Made by a program: the position numbers and the translations under genes. A stretch of 58,673 nt of DNA, taken from positions 12,051 to 70,723 of the forward strand of contig DDEU01000057.1 of NCBI GenBank assembly GCA_002336815.1, given 5' to 3'. Below, piece by piece: positions 16,053 through 26,400 of this stretch. This stretch comes from Chitinophagaceae bacterium UBA1946. Its GTDB lineage: Bacteria > Bacteroidota > Bacteroidia > Chitinophagales > Chitinophagaceae. The notes under the pieces are model-generated. The model was not told where the DNA came from, did not search any database, and worked only from the letters and a program-made list of their open reading frames with translations. The first letter of the stretch is position 1; every line of letters begins with the position of its first letter.

Positions 16053-16289
16053 ATGTCTTTACGCATTCCTGAAGGCGACCTGGCCAAACTAAAGAATGAG
16101 CTCGAAAGGCTTGATACGGGTTTTGTGGAGGTGGATGGCAAAACAGTAAAGCCCAGCACCTGCTATTACGTAGGAGATAACCCGGCGCACATTTTATATA
16201 ATACAAACTGCCCTGATATGCTCCGGCAAACCATTGAGGGCATTCTTCAAAAATATATCTCAGCAGAAGATCAGCCTGCTCACAAATAA
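16053..16289 (+). CDS. Small hypothetical protein (78 aa)
   Basis: I do not recognise the family. The product is small, soluble and without a signal peptide. An N-terminal helix (about 6-20, PEGDLAKLKNELERL) is followed by short beta-like segments with CYYVGDNPAHILYNTNCP (two Cys, residues of about 37 and 53). It starts with ATG and sits 18 bp before the next gene on the same strand, so the two are probably cotranscribed. The Cys pair could bind metal or form a disulfide, but nothing else supports this. Confidence 0.6.
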   Translation: MSLRIPEGDLAKLKNELERLDTGFVEVDGKTVKPSTCYYVGDNPAHILYNTNCPDMLRQTIEGILQKYISAEDQPAHK

Positions 16290-16307
16290 GCGATCAACAA
16301 CCATAAT

Positions 16308-16934
16308 ATGAAAACTACTGCAGTAACATTACCAGCCATCATTCCTGATAACATTACAGGAAAGCCACTCGACATACAGCGATCGGTAGAAAAGGAAAAG
16401 CCCGAAGATGCCATTGGGCTTTATGAAGCAGCCCTTTACAAGCTGCAGCATCCCGGTACCTGGGCAAGCTTTGCCACCGCCACTGTATTTATGCTGGTAA
16501 AGGCTGCGGACAATAAACAAACCGATACAGTTGAGGCAGGAGATTTTATTAAAATAGATCTGCCCGGTCCCGGCCCCGCCAGCGGAGATGGGTTCGACTG
16601 GGTACAGGTGGAGTGTTGGAATCAAGGGGTGGTTCCCGGAACGGATGCCAGTGCGGCCCTGCGACTGCGTGCCTGCAGCAACCCACTGGAGGACCATCAA
16701 AAAACGGCGGCGCATTTTTTTAAAGATACCGCTACTTCCACCTTCGTGATACAGCGAAAAGGATTGGTAGTTACCGCATTGTATGCAGGCAGGAATGAAG
16801 TGCCCAATATAGCCGGATCAACAATGCTGGATAAATTCAGGAACGCTGTTGTTTCGTTTGCAGCCATGGCAGGTTTTTCTGCATTTCAGTGGACTGATTT
16901 CGTAGACGGGCTGTTGAAAAAGGGAGATGATTGA
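16308..16934 (+). CDS. Hypothetical protein (208 aa)
   Basis: I do not recognise a named family. The protein has no signal peptide. Its first part (about 1-75) mixes helix and loop. The middle (about 80-175) looks like a small beta-domain, with DFIKIDLPGPGPASGDGFDWVQVECW and FVIQRKGLVVTALYAGRNEVPN. The end is helical. It follows the 78-aa gene by 18 bp, and convergent with the KTSC gene, from whose stop it is separated by 13 bp. The neighbourhood is a stress-related group, but no role can be assigned. Confidence 0.65.
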   Translation: MKTTAVTLPAIIPDNITGKPLDIQRSVEKEKPEDAIGLYEAALYKLQHPGTWASFATATVFMLVKAADNKQTDTVEAGDFIKIDLPGPGPASGDGFDWVQVECWNQGVVPGTDASAALRLRACSNPLEDHQKTAAHFFKDTATSTFVIQRKGLVVTALYAGRNEVPNIAGSTMLDKFRNAVVSFAAMAGFSAFQWTDFVDGLLKKGDD

Positions 16935-16947
16935 CCTTTCTCCTTTT

Positions 16948-17151
16948 CTAGCCATCTGTTAATTTCTCAAAGCGGTGGAAGGGCTTGATGGAGTGATTGA
17001 AAAAACTGCCTTTGGAAAAAGCTGTTTTGAATTCGTCAAACTCCATTTGCGTAACGTCAAAGTACTGGTAGGTAATGCCGCTTACAAATGTTATCAGCAA
17101 CCGCTGTATCCCGGGGAGATACCTGTATGATTTAATAACAGAAGAAGGCAT
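16948..17151 (-). CDS. KTSC domain protein (67 aa)
   Basis: This small protein matches the KTSC domain layout. It begins with MPSSVIKSYRYLPGIQRLLITFVSG, then a YQYFDV strand, then KGSFFNHSIKPFHRFEKL. KTSC domains are found alone or fused to lysyl-tRNA synthetase and other proteins, and bind nucleic acid or an unknown partner; the function is not settled. The ATG start at 17151 lies 5 bp after the stop of the ligD gene on the same strand, so it is in an operon with ligD. This pairing could mean a link to DNA repair, but it is inference. Confidence 0.82.
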   Translation of the reverse strand: MPSSVIKSYRYLPGIQRLLITFVSGITYQYFDVTQMEFDEFKTAFSKGSFFNHSIKPFHRFEKLTDG

Positions 17152-17156
17152 CGCTG

Positions 17157-19871
17157 TTAACCTTTTTCAACCGTTGAAATTATTTTACGCATGCTTATTC
17201 CCTTGGCAAGCACCGGTTTAAAAATATCGCCTATTGATTTGATGCGGTCCATGGCATTGTGAATGGTAAAGTCCGTCATCTTCAAACCTTTTGTTACTTC
17301 GCTCCATTCAAGTGGCATACTTACAGTAGCGCCCGGTTTTGGCCTTACGGAGTAGGGCGCTGAAACTGTTGCCTGTGGACGGTTTTGCAGAAAATCAATG
17401 TACATCTTTCCCTTCCGGGCCTTTACAATGCGTTCAATACTTGTAAAGGAAGGTATCTTATCATGCACCATTTTTGCAATGATCCTTGCAAATTCTTTGG
17501 ACTGTTCGTAAGTATATTTTGCGCCCAGCGGAATATAAACATGCATACCGGTGGAGCCACTTGTTTTGGGGTAGCCGGTAACACCAAGGCCTTCCAGCAC
17601 TTCTTTTGTTGCCAATGCGGCCTCTATCACCTGCTCAAAAGTATTTTTCCCCGGGTCAAGATCAATGATGCACCAGTCTGGGTAATCCTCTTTTTGAACC
17701 CGGCTATGCCAGGGATTCATTTCTATGCAGCCCAGCGAAGCCATGTATAAAAGGCTGGCCTCATCTTTTGCCACGAGGTAGTTCCTCTCCCTGTCATCGG
17801 CATCGCTATGGTACACGAATTTTTCGATCCAGTCGGGCGCCTTGCCGGTGATATCTTTAAAAAAGAAACTTTCACCGGTAATGCCATCCGGGTGGCGCAA
17901 CATCGATTGAGGCCTGTCTTTCAGGTAAGGCAAAATATACGGGGCCACCTGGAAATAATAATTCAGCAGGTCCCGCTTGCTGATCTTTTCTTTGGGCCAG
18001 TATAATTTATTCAGGTTGCTGAACTTTAGTTCGTGCCCGTTGATTTTTTTTACCTGCGTTTCCTCCGACGGATTCAACAATGTTTTCCTTGTTTTTTTAT
18101 CAGCAGGCTTCACGATCTGTGCTGGTTTACCTGCTGTTGCTTTTACAGCTTTTTTGGTGGCGGTGGGTTTTTCCATGATCACATCTTTTGCTTTTTTGTC
18201 TATCCGCATCCCTTCAAAGGAAGGATGGCGCATGATGCCGTCGGTTGTCATTTCTGTAAAACTAACTTCACATACCAGTTGCGGTTTTAGCCAGGTAGCG
18301 GTGGCATGTGGTGGGTTGGGCCTGAAACGGGAAGGCTTATTGATATCGGGGATGTCTGAGAAAGGCGGTGTTTTCACCACCAGCTTTTTAAATGTTGCCA
18401 GCATCTCCCGCTGTGTTTTTTCGTTGAAGCCGGTACCTACTTTACCGGTATAGTGCAGGCGACCATCATCATATACGCCCACTAAAAGGGCACTGAACAA
18501 TTTACTGCTGTCGTCGTTTTTTGTAAAGCCACCGATCACCATCTCCTGTCGTTTATTGGCTTTTATTTTCAGCCATTCCTTCGATCGCAGATCTGAGGTA
18601 TACACACTGTTGGCTTTTTTAGCGATGATCCCCTCCAACCCCATTTTTTTTGCCGTTTCAAAAAAAGTGATGCCGGATTCCTCAAAGGCTTCGCTCAACC
18701 GGATGATCCCTTCTGCCGGCGCCTGCGACTGCAGGATCTTTTTTCTTTCTGTCAACGGAAGGTCACGCAGGTCTTTTCCATCCAGCCACATGATATCGAA
18801 TACGTAATAATAAATTTCGCCATCAGCTTCGCTGCGCCAGTTTTGCAAGGCACCAAAATCCGAAATGCCGTTCTCTTTGATCACCACGATCTCGCCATCA
18901 ACAATGGCATTGATGTTCCATTCTTTCAGCGCATCAGATACAGGATAAAATTTTTCTTCAAAGCCTTTATCATTGCGTGATTTGAGGGTTATCTTTCCTT
19001 TATTCATAAAGGCTACAGCACGGTAACCATCCCATTTTATTTCGTAGAGCCAGCCATCTTCTGTAAACGGCTTGTCCACCAGCGTAGCCAGCATCGGTTT
19101 AAGTGTTGTGTAAAAAGCCTGAGAGGGGGCTGCTTTCAGCACCTGGCTGATCTCCTTTGAAGAAGTGATTTTTTTTGCAGGCACTGGCGCCGGTTTAGCA
19201 GCCTGTTGTTTTTTGCTGCTGACTTTTTTTATTTTTTTTGCTGATTTCTTTTCCGCCGGAGCCTCTTTTTCTTTTTTTGCCCCGTAGACATTCGTTGATG
19301 TTTTTTTTATTTGCTCCAATGTTTTTTTAGAAAGCACCGATCTGTCTTTGGTTGTGATATCTGTTGTTGACACATGCTTGTCTTTTACTTTGAACAGGAG
19401 CCAGGCGTTCTCTCCTCTTCCGCTGGATTTCACAAGAGCAAATTCGCCTTTGAGTTTTTTGCCCGCCAGTATGAATGTTAATTTGCCTGCATGAAGCTGT
19501 TGCCTCAGCGCCTTGTCCTGCGACTGCTTATCTTTTGCCGGGAGGTCTGCCGGTTCGTAAAATCCTTCATCCCATACCATCACCGTACCTGCACCGTATC
19601 CTTCGGGAATGATGCCTTCAAAGTTTCGATAGTCGTAAGGGTGATCTTCTACCATCATCGCCAGCCTTTTAACAGAAGGATCTGTAGAAGGACCTTTTGG
19701 CACCGCCCAGCTTTTTAGCACGCCTTCCATTTCCAGCCTGAAATCATAATGAAGATGGGAAGCCTGGTGCTTTTGTATCACATAACGCAGGCGGCCCGGT
19801 TCGGTTTTTCCGCCGGTGGGTTCAGGGCTTTTTTTAAAGTCTCTTTTTTTCCTGTAAAGTGTTAGGCTCAT
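17157..19871 (-). CDS. ligD: ATP-dependent DNA ligase D (904 aa)
   Basis: This is the multifunctional ligase of bacterial non-homologous end joining. Domains run in order: a 3'-phosphoesterase (about 20-170), a Lys/Ala-rich linker (about 190-240), a ligase core (about 255-560), another linker, and a primase-polymerase domain (about 630-900). The phosphoesterase carries H35, H41, D43, R45, H77 and Y81, all expected for activity. The adenylated Lys is K279 in EIKWDGYR. The polymerase has D737-L-D739 in CIIDLDPG. So all three activities look intact. The PE-LIG-POL order is the usual Bacteroidota arrangement. No Ku gene is in the window; Ku would be needed for canonical end joining. It starts at ATG and is followed by the KTSC gene, 5 bp away. 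Confidence 0.96.
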   Translation of the reverse strand: MSLTLYRKKRDFKKSPEPTGGKTEPGRLRYVIQKHQASHLHYDFRLEMEGVLKSWAVPKGPSTDPSVKRLAMMVEDHPYDYRNFEGIIPEGYGAGTVMVWDEGFYEPADLPAKDKQSQDKALRQQLHAGKLTFILAGKKLKGEFALVKSSGRGENAWLLFKVKDKHVSTTDITTKDRSVLSKKTLEQIKKTSTNVYGAKKEKEAPAEKKSAKKIKKVSSKKQQAAKPAPVPAKKITSSKEISQVLKAAPSQAFYTTLKPMLATLVDKPFTEDGWLYEIKWDGYRAVAFMNKGKITLKSRNDKGFEEKFYPVSDALKEWNINAIVDGEIVVIKENGISDFGALQNWRSEADGEIYYYVFDIMWLDGKDLRDLPLTERKKILQSQAPAEGIIRLSEAFEESGITFFETAKKMGLEGIIAKKANSVYTSDLRSKEWLKIKANKRQEMVIGGFTKNDDSSKLFSALLVGVYDDGRLHYTGKVGTGFNEKTQREMLATFKKLVVKTPPFSDIPDINKPSRFRPNPPHATATWLKPQLVCEVSFTEMTTDGIMRHPSFEGMRIDKKAKDVIMEKPTATKKAVKATAGKPAQIVKPADKKTRKTLLNPSEETQVKKINGHELKFSNLNKLYWPKEKISKRDLLNYYFQVAPYILPYLKDRPQSMLRHPDGITGESFFFKDITGKAPDWIEKFVYHSDADDRERNYLVAKDEASLLYMASLGCIEMNPWHSRVQKEDYPDWCIIDLDPGKNTFEQVIEAALATKEVLEGLGVTGYPKTSGSTGMHVYIPLGAKYTYEQSKEFARIIAKMVHDKIPSFTSIERIVKARKGKMYIDFLQNRPQATVSAPYSVRPKPGATVSMPLEWSEVTKGLKMTDFTIHNAMDRIKSIGDIFKPVLAKGISMRKIISTVEKG

Positions 19872-20090
19872 GAAAAAAAATTTGAAGGGCTGATCTGTTT
19901 AAAATAGTACATCGTGTTTAGATGGTACCGGAGTTTGTTGATATTGATTCTCAAAAGGTGTTCCATATTGCAACACCCTAAAAACAGGTTCTTTTAACCT
20001 TGTTTGTAGAAAAAAATTCGCAGTGTCTGCGGAGTACAGGCTTGCCTTTACTGGCATAAAAATTTATTGATACCAATAAAATGTAATACT

Positions 20091-20564
20091 ATGACAACAA
20101 CAACAACAACGCAGTTGGTAGAGGTTTTAAATGATCTCATCCATATCAATTATGACCGTATAGAAGGTTATAGAAAAGCGGGAGAAGAAAGCAAAACATT
20201 TGATATCGGTCTTCACCCGGTTTTTCAAATGATGGCAGATGAAAGCCGTAAAAATGTTTCTGCCTTAACAGAAAAAGTAAGATCGCTTGGCGGCGAGGCA
20301 GAAAGCGGATCAACAACATTGGGTAAAGTGTACCGTGCCTGGATGGATGTGAAAGCGACCTTTAGTGGCAAAGACAGGTCCGCAGTATTATCTTCCTGTG
20401 AATATGGGGAAGACCAGGCGCAAAAAGCCTATGAAGCGGCGTTGGCATCGGATGCAGACATTGATGTTGAAACCCGCCAGCTTATTACTACCCAGAAAGA
20501 GTCGCTTAAGAAAAGTCATGATGACATTAAACGACTGAGAGATGCCAGTAAGGGAACTGTATAA
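20091..20564 (+). CDS. PA2169-family four-helix-bundle protein (157 aa)
   Basis: This is a small soluble four-helix protein of the PA2169/DUF2383 family, linked to stress but without a settled activity. Residues of about 10-35 (LVEVLNDLIHINYDRIEGYRKA) form the first helix with the conserved Asn/His/Glu pattern, followed by HPVFQMMADESRKNVSALTEKV, RAWMDVKATFSGKDRSAVLSSCEYGED and a C-terminal helix with ITTQKESLKKSHDDIKRLRD. The ATG at 20091 begins a Thr run (MTTTTTTQ). The frame is open upstream, but that would add an unlikely MIPIKCNT. It stands alone between ligD (divergent) and the DUF3606 gene (convergent), and ends at a strong hairpin. Confidence 0.9.
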   Translation: MTTTTTTQLVEVLNDLIHINYDRIEGYRKAGEESKTFDIGLHPVFQMMADESRKNVSALTEKVRSLGGEAESGSTTLGKVYRAWMDVKATFSGKDRSAVLSSCEYGEDQAQKAYEAALASDADIDVETRQLITTQKESLKKSHDDIKRLRDASKGTV

Positions 20565-20585
20565 AACCTGGATCGTACAGGATCA

Positions 20586-20618
20586 TTATAAGAGCGGAAG
20601 AAAATTCCGCTCTTATAA
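20586..20618. terminator. Strong hairpin terminator
   Basis: TTATAAGAGCGGAA (20586-20599) pairs perfectly with TTCCGCTCTTATAA (20605-20618), a 14-bp stem, just after the PA2169-type gene. It is AT-rich at its base and lies in a convergent gap, so it may serve both directions. Confidence 0.78.
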
Positions 20619-20773
20619 TTTGATATCATAAACATTTTTTGAATGAAAGGTACCTTACCAGTACTACAGTCTTTCCCCTACAGTATGATGCCCTTTAAAA
20701 AGGTATATATTTACATCCTGCACTTACGAAGAATTAAGTACTGATACAACTGGATAATCAACTGAAACTTATT

Positions 20774-20968
20774 TTAAGGTACCCGGAACTTCTTCTTCAA
20801 ATGTTCTATGATCTTTTTTCTTTCAGGCCCGGCTTCTTTGATGGCATCTACCACCTGGGAGTGTTCCAGCTCGGGAAATTGCGTATGCAGGTATTCCACT
20901 TCGGATGGATCATTCAGATCTACTTTTAACCGATCCTGGTAACTGTTTTTATTTTTATCGTCTGGCAT
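20774..20968 (-). CDS. DUF3606 domain protein (64 aa)
   Basis: This very small protein fits the DUF3606 family, with DDKNKNSYQDRLKVDLNDPSEVEYLHTQFPEL and a final helix EAGPERKKIIEHLKKKFRVP. DUF3606 proteins are short, soluble and of unknown function, often near general stress genes. It starts with ATG, is transcribed leftward alone, and converges on the PA2169-type gene. A hairpin lies between. No signal peptide is seen. Confidence 0.85.
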   Translation of the reverse strand: MPDDKNKNSYQDRLKVDLNDPSEVEYLHTQFPELEHSQVVDAIKEAGPERKKIIEHLKKKFRVP

Positions 20969-21406
20969 AACTGATTGTTTTCTTTTGAAAACACAATCTC
21001 AATGCCAATATCAATACTGCTGCAGCTGGTATTGATGGAGAGCATTTTTCCCGGGTTAAAGCCAGGAGGGAGAGGCTATTAATTACTTTTTCGCAGTTTA
21101 AAGCATACCTTTTTCCGCCCTGGTATCTGTTGGTTTGAAAGTGATTTTGTTGATTTTATTCCATATTTCGCCGTGGCAGATGGCTATGATAGCCGAAAAA
21201 TAATTAAAACCCACCGTTTACTAATCTCATTGCTTTAACACACCGGCATTCCCATATTTTTGATCCAGGTTTTTCATAGGATATTGGATTTAAAGCGGGG
21301 CTGGATTTTTATCCTGGCCCCTTTTTTATTACCGGTATCCGGGCAGGCAAAAAAAATCCCACCAGCTTTTCAGCGCTGGCGGGTTTATCTTTTATAAAAA
21401 ATCCTG
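20969..21406. other. Intergenic region
   Basis: No gene is seen in these 438 bp. The left end should carry the promoter of the DUF3606 gene, though I find no clear -7 element, and the right end holds the terminator of the gene at 21407-21919. Confidence 0.45.
21349..21383 (-). terminator. Terminator of hypothetical gene 21407-21919
   Basis: CCCACCAGC (21358-21366) pairs with GCTGGCGGG (21375-21383), nine positions with one mismatch, around an 8-base loop. On the minus strand it is followed by an A and then eight T residues (21356-21349). It lies 24 bp past the stop at 21407. Confidence 0.82.
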
Positions 21407-21919
21407 TTAAGCCCTCATGTCAACCTTAAAGGCCAGACTGAAATAGGAGAAACATTCCCCCTTAGTTTTGTTTTTTGTGAATTGCCATTCCTGCCCTGTT
21501 ACAAAAGGAGGTTTTGTATAGCAGCCTGCTGCTTCACCTACGCCAATAAAGGTGTCCGGACTTTCCAGTTTAAATCCATAGCTTTTTCCTTTATCGAGGT
21601 GCATGCCATCCATACTGAATGCCAACCATTTGCCGGATTCGGAATTATTGATATCAACACTGGAAGAACCCATTGCAGGTCCCCAGCTTTTTTGCTGTGT
21701 GTCGAAACTGTGCAGGGTCATAATTACCTTGCCTGGTTTTGTTACGATGCTCGAAAAAACTTCGATGGCATCAAGATCGCCTTCTGTAGGTGCAATAAAA
21801 GTTTGCCCGCTCACAATGTCTTCGTTGTCACGGGAACGCTTGCCAAGCCAACTGGTGGTATTATTGGTTACCTGTTGTACTACTGCATGTGGGTGGTGAT
21901 TTCTTTGTTCAGTTTTCAT
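21407..21919 (-). CDS. Hypothetical beta-rich protein (170 aa)
   Basis: I do not recognise a named family. After a short His-rich N-terminus (MKTEQRNHHPH) the protein is mostly short beta-like segments, such as SGQTFIAPTEGDLDAIEVFSSIV and KVIMTLHSFDTQQKSWGPAMG, consistent with a beta-sandwich. Residues 90-150 include KWLAFSMDGMHLDKGKSYGFKLES, typical of carbohydrate-binding-like folds; the match is only structural guesswork. No signal peptide is visible, so it is probably cytoplasmic. I chose the ATG at 21919; a TTG at 21925 could also serve. It stands alone and has a strong terminator. Confidence 0.72.
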   Translation of the reverse strand: MKTEQRNHHPHAVVQQVTNNTTSWLGKRSRDNEDIVSGQTFIAPTEGDLDAIEVFSSIVTKPGKVIMTLHSFDTQQKSWGPAMGSSSVDINNSESGKWLAFSMDGMHLDKGKSYGFKLESPDTFIGVGEAAGCYTKPPFVTGQEWQFTKNKTKGECFSYFSLAFKVDMRA

Positions 21920-22184
21920 AGTCAAGTTTTAAATTAAATAAGTGCCGGGCAGGCGCCCAGGCGATTTGATACAGGATTACAGGGTTATAACTCCCTTTCA
22001 ATACAAATATTGCGTTAAACGCTACTTTTTTTGCACTAATTTTTTTGCAGTGGCAGGAACCCCGAAAATCTGAAAGGAGTGGAATTGGGCAGGCCCCTAA
22101 ACTTGTTGTCCTTTTATGGGCAATTATGACTATTTTTAGCGTTGCAATCAAAGTCCAATATTAAACTTAATCACAGTACATATT

Positions 22185-23426
22185 TTGAAATTTACAGCAT
22201 TTAACTTCGACAGTCGCTTACAGGAAGGCATCGAAGCATCAGGATACGAAGACGCAACACCCGTTCAGGAACAGGTAATTCCATTGGTATTGGAAGGCAA
22301 AGATGTGATCGCCTCTGCACAAACAGGCACCGGTAAAACGGCCGCTTTCCTGTTGCCCCTCATCAACAATATATTGGCAGCGCCCTTTGACCACAGCAGT
22401 ATCACTGCCCTGGTGATTGTACCTACCAGGGAACTTGCCATCCAGATAGCCCAGCATATGGAAGGACTTTCTTATTTTACCTCTGTTAGCTCCATCGCAG
22501 TGTATGGCGGCGGCGACGGCAATGCATTTGTACAGGAAAAAAAGGCATTGAGTGCCGGCGCAGATGTCGTGATCTGTACACCGGGTAAAATGATCGCTCA
22601 TATCAATATGGGCTATGTAAAATTACAGGGACTCAAATACCTGGTGCTGGATGAGGCAGACCGGATGCTGGACATGGGCTTTTATGACGACATTATGCGG
22701 ATCATTAACGAACTGCCGAAAAAAAGGCAGAACCTGCTTTTTTCTGCTACCATGCCGCATAAGATAAGAGACATGGCAAGGAAGATCCTGCACCAGCCTT
22801 CAGAAATAAATATCTCCATCAGCAAGCCCAATGAAAAGATACTCCAATTGGCTTACGTGGTATACGAAACACAAAAGATCCCACTTGTTAAATACATCCT
22901 TCATCAGAAAGAATTTGGGTCCGTACTTGTTTTTTGCAGCAGCAAAATAAGCGTAAAGCAACTCACCCGGGAACTCAAACGAACCAGCCTGAAAGTAGAA
23001 GAGATACACAGCGACCTGGAGCAGGAAAAGCGGGAAGAAGTGCTGATGTTTTTTAAAAGTGGCAGGATAAAAGTGTTGATCGCAACTGATATTTTAAGCC
23101 GTGGTATCGACATTGATAATATCGACCTGGTGATCAATTACGATGTGCCGCATGACGGTGAAGATTATGTGCATCGCATTGGCCGTACCGCCAGGGCTGC
23201 GGCAGAAGGAACCGCCATTACCTTTATCAGCGAAAAAGAACAACGCAAATTTGAACGCATAGAAAAATTATTGGGCCGGGCTGTACAAAAAGAAAAGGTA
23301 CCGGAACAGTTTGGCGAAGCACCCGCCTATGCTCCTTTTGCACATGCGGGCAGGGGCGGCGGCAGAAATGACCGGCGGCCGGCACCAGGGCCAGGTAAAC
23401 GCCCTCCTGCAAAACGCCCGAACTAA
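22185..23426 (+). CDS. DEAD-box RNA helicase, RhlE-like (413 aa)
   Basis: This is an ATP-dependent RNA helicase of the DEAD-box family, acting on structured RNA. All core motifs are visible: Q motif (TPVQEQVIP, about 26), motif I AQTGTGKT, PTRELA, DEAD in LVLDEADRMLDMGF, SAT, and in the second RecA domain the HRIGRTARA motif VI. A Gly/Arg/Pro-rich tail (about 385-413) is typical for RhlE-like proteins and helps RNA binding. The start is TTG at 22185; the N-terminus MKFTAFNF fits the family and no ATG lies closer. A -7-like TATTTTTAG at 22131 lies upstream, but its -33 TTG is 22 bp away, slightly long. It stands alone. RNA decay or ribosome assembly are the usual roles. Confidence 0.95.
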   Translation: MKFTAFNFDSRLQEGIEASGYEDATPVQEQVIPLVLEGKDVIASAQTGTGKTAAFLLPLINNILAAPFDHSSITALVIVPTRELAIQIAQHMEGLSYFTSVSSIAVYGGGDGNAFVQEKKALSAGADVVICTPGKMIAHINMGYVKLQGLKYLVLDEADRMLDMGFYDDIMRIINELPKKRQNLLFSATMPHKIRDMARKILHQPSEINISISKPNEKILQLAYVVYETQKIPLVKYILHQKEFGSVLVFCSSKISVKQLTRELKRTSLKVEEIHSDLEQEKREEVLMFFKSGRIKVLIATDILSRGIDIDNIDLVINYDVPHDGEDYVHRIGRTARAAAEGTAITFISEKEQRKFERIEKLLGRAVQKEKVPEQFGEAPAYAPFAHAGRGGGRNDRRPAPGPGKRPPAKRPN

Positions 23427-23485
23427 CGGGTTTTCTGTCATAAAAATCTACCATCATTTTTCCTGCGAATGCGCTACATTTAGCC

Positions 23486-26400
23486 ATGCGGAATAGTTGC
23501 TTACCGGCTTTATTGATCCTGCTTTTTTTGCGTGCCGATGCCCAGCAATTATACTTCAATCATTTGTCGGTTAACAACGGTCTTTCTCAGGGTGTAAACA
23601 ACTGTATCTTCAAAGACAGTAAAGGCTTTGTGTGGATCAGTTCATTCGATGGCCTGAACCGCTTTGATGGGCTCGACTGCAGGAGATATTATGCATCAAC
23701 CACCAACCAGGCCGGTATCAGGGGAACGCTCTTCCTGAATATTCTGGAAGACCGCTCTGCCAATTTATGGATCGGCAGCAACGAAGGCCTTAATTTTTAC
23801 AACCGGCAAACCGACAATTTTTATTGTTACCAGCTACAGCAGGCTCCGGGCAATGATCGCTTCTGCTCTCCCTTTTACATCGACAACCGCAACCTGGTAT
23901 GGGTTCAGTCGGGCAATGATATTTATACTTTCGATCCTTCCACAAAAAAATTCAGCCTTATCAGCAGCAGTTTGTCAAATGAGAATTTCATTATCAAAAC
24001 ACTGCCTGTTCAACTATACCAGCCTGTTCAAAAAATACTGGCCGTAAACAGCAACAATATTGTTTTGTGGAGCGGCACTCCTTTGGCAGATAGTATCAGC
24101 TGGCGAACATCCAGGTTACCATTAAAAGATATCAGCATCAATACCATCCAGGTAGCAGGCAACGGTGATTGCTGGCTCGGCACAAACAATGGTCTTTACC
24201 GTTTGGATGGGGCTAACCCCGGAGCATCCTGCAGTAAAATGCAGGTGGCAGCAGGCACATCAGTATCTGCCGTTCATATCGACAATACAGGTGCCCTGTG
24301 GATCGGTACCCTTGCTGATGGTTTGTTTAAGGCAGACGCCAGTGGAAATGTATTGGCCCAATACAAAAGCAGTGCAGATAACAGCTATGCGATCTCTGCC
24401 AACCAGGTATTGTATGTGTACACCGATGATGACCGTAACCTGTGGGTAGCAGTATGGGGCAAAGGCATAGACTATACCAGCCTGGGTAAATTTCATTTTA
24501 ACCAGTATATCACAAAGTCGCAGGCCTTGAAATTTAAAACAGATAATTTCATACGTTCCATTGTTGGCACCAAAGATGAGATATGGTGTGCTTTGCAGGC
24601 TGGTGGCATCATGATACTGGACACGGCAAAAAATATCAGGCAGGTAATACAAAATGAATTTCCGGCAGCCGTAGAATCGTTGCTTGCAGATGGTGACCAG
24701 GTGTGGGCAGCTACTTTCAAGGGGCTTTACCGGGTAAATGCAACAACAAAAGCAGTATACAAAACTGAATTTGCGAATATCCCTGCCAGTAAGGCGTCCT
24801 CAGCTTACAATTACATCAGCAAGCTGCCGGGTGGTAACCTGTTGTTGTCGTCCAACGCAGGTTTGTACCAGGTGAAAAATAAGGATGGAAAACCCACGAT
24901 TGAGCAACTGAAAGGTACCAGCAGTTACGATGTTTACCTCACTACTTACAGCGATGCTGACGGCAGAATATATGCATCTAAGGCATTTAAGGGTTTTGGC
25001 GTTTACCAACTGCTAAATGATTCACTGGCAATCATCAAAGAATTTCCACTCCATGCCAGCATTAAATGTTTTACTGATACGCCGGACAGTTTGCTCTGGA
25101 TCGGCAGCACGATCGGTCTTATTAAGTTTAACAAAACAGCCTGCCGGGTTTCAAGGATATACACTTCTGCAGATGGATTGAGCAACCAGTATGTGTATGG
25201 CATTGTACCCGATGGCAGGTTTTTATGGTTAAGCACCAATGCAGGTATCAACCGCTTTGATCCGGCAACTGCTGCAGTAAAAAGCTTTTCCGTGGCGGAT
25301 GGTTTGCAAAGCAATGAATACAATACCTATTCCTTTTATAAAACCATCAAAGGCGAAATGTTATTTGGAGGAGTGAACGGATTGAATGGTTTTTATCCTG
25401 CAGCTTTTAATGCGTTCAGCGCTCCCCCGGCACTGGTACTCTCAAGCGTACAGCTCAATGATACCTTGTACAATGCTCCTCAGGGTTATGCGGCCTTGAA
25501 TGCCCTCAATGTTGACTACAAACAAAATACCATTGGTTTCCAGTTTGCCGTAATTGATTATGTAAATGCAGCCGCAGCAACCATCAGCTATAGGCTGGAG
25601 GGATATGATAAGGGATGGGTAACTACGGCCAACAAATCTTTTATAAGATATGCGAACCTGCCGGCGGGTAGTTATATGTTAAAAGTAAAAGCTTTTAATG
25701 CCGATGGGGTAATGGCAAAAAATAGCTACACACTTTCGGTTATCGTGAACGCTCCCTGGTGGAAGAGCTGGTGGTTCCGCTTGTTGCTTTCAACAGGTAT
25801 AATATTACTGGTTGCAGTATTCATTAATGCTTACCTCAGGAAAAAGCTGCAGCGGCAGCGGATTGCACTTGAAAAAGAACTGGCGGTGGAGCAGGAGCGT
25901 ATCCGCATGGCAAGGGAACTTCACGATGGACTGGGCAGTATGCTCAGTGGCATCAAACATTCTTTCAGCGCAATCAAAAATGAAGCGGCATTAAATGAAG
26001 AACAGCAGCAACGTTTTGACCATACCATTGATAGGCTGGATGATTCCATTAAAGATCTCAGGGCGGTATCTCACAGTATGTTTTCCGCTGAGTTACTCGA
26101 AGATGGCCTCGAAGCTGCCGTAAGAAATTATTGCAATGCGCTGAGTGCGACATCCGGAATTCATATTGCCTTTGAAAATATCATGCAGCAACCCGGTTCC
26201 TTAAAAGGCGAACAGGCTTTTCATATTTTCCGGGTGGTGCAGGAGCTGGTGCAGAACGTGATCAAACATTCCAAAGCCACGGAAGCCATTGTACAGATTA
26301 GTTATGACAACAGCATTATGGCACTAACGGTGGAGGACAATGGCGTTGGCTTCAACAGCTCAATGCAGCATGGTAAAAACGGCATTGGGTTAAAGAATGT

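Noticed and set aside
20067..20090. Upstream extension of the PA2169-type protein (MIPIKCNT)
   Set aside because: The added residues do not fit the family and the ATG at 20091 gives the normal N-terminus.
23435..23452. Possible regulon site before the propeller-type kinase
   Set aside because: A TACATTTA lies just before the ATG, but the sequence at the fixed upstream distance has no resemblance to the palindrome.
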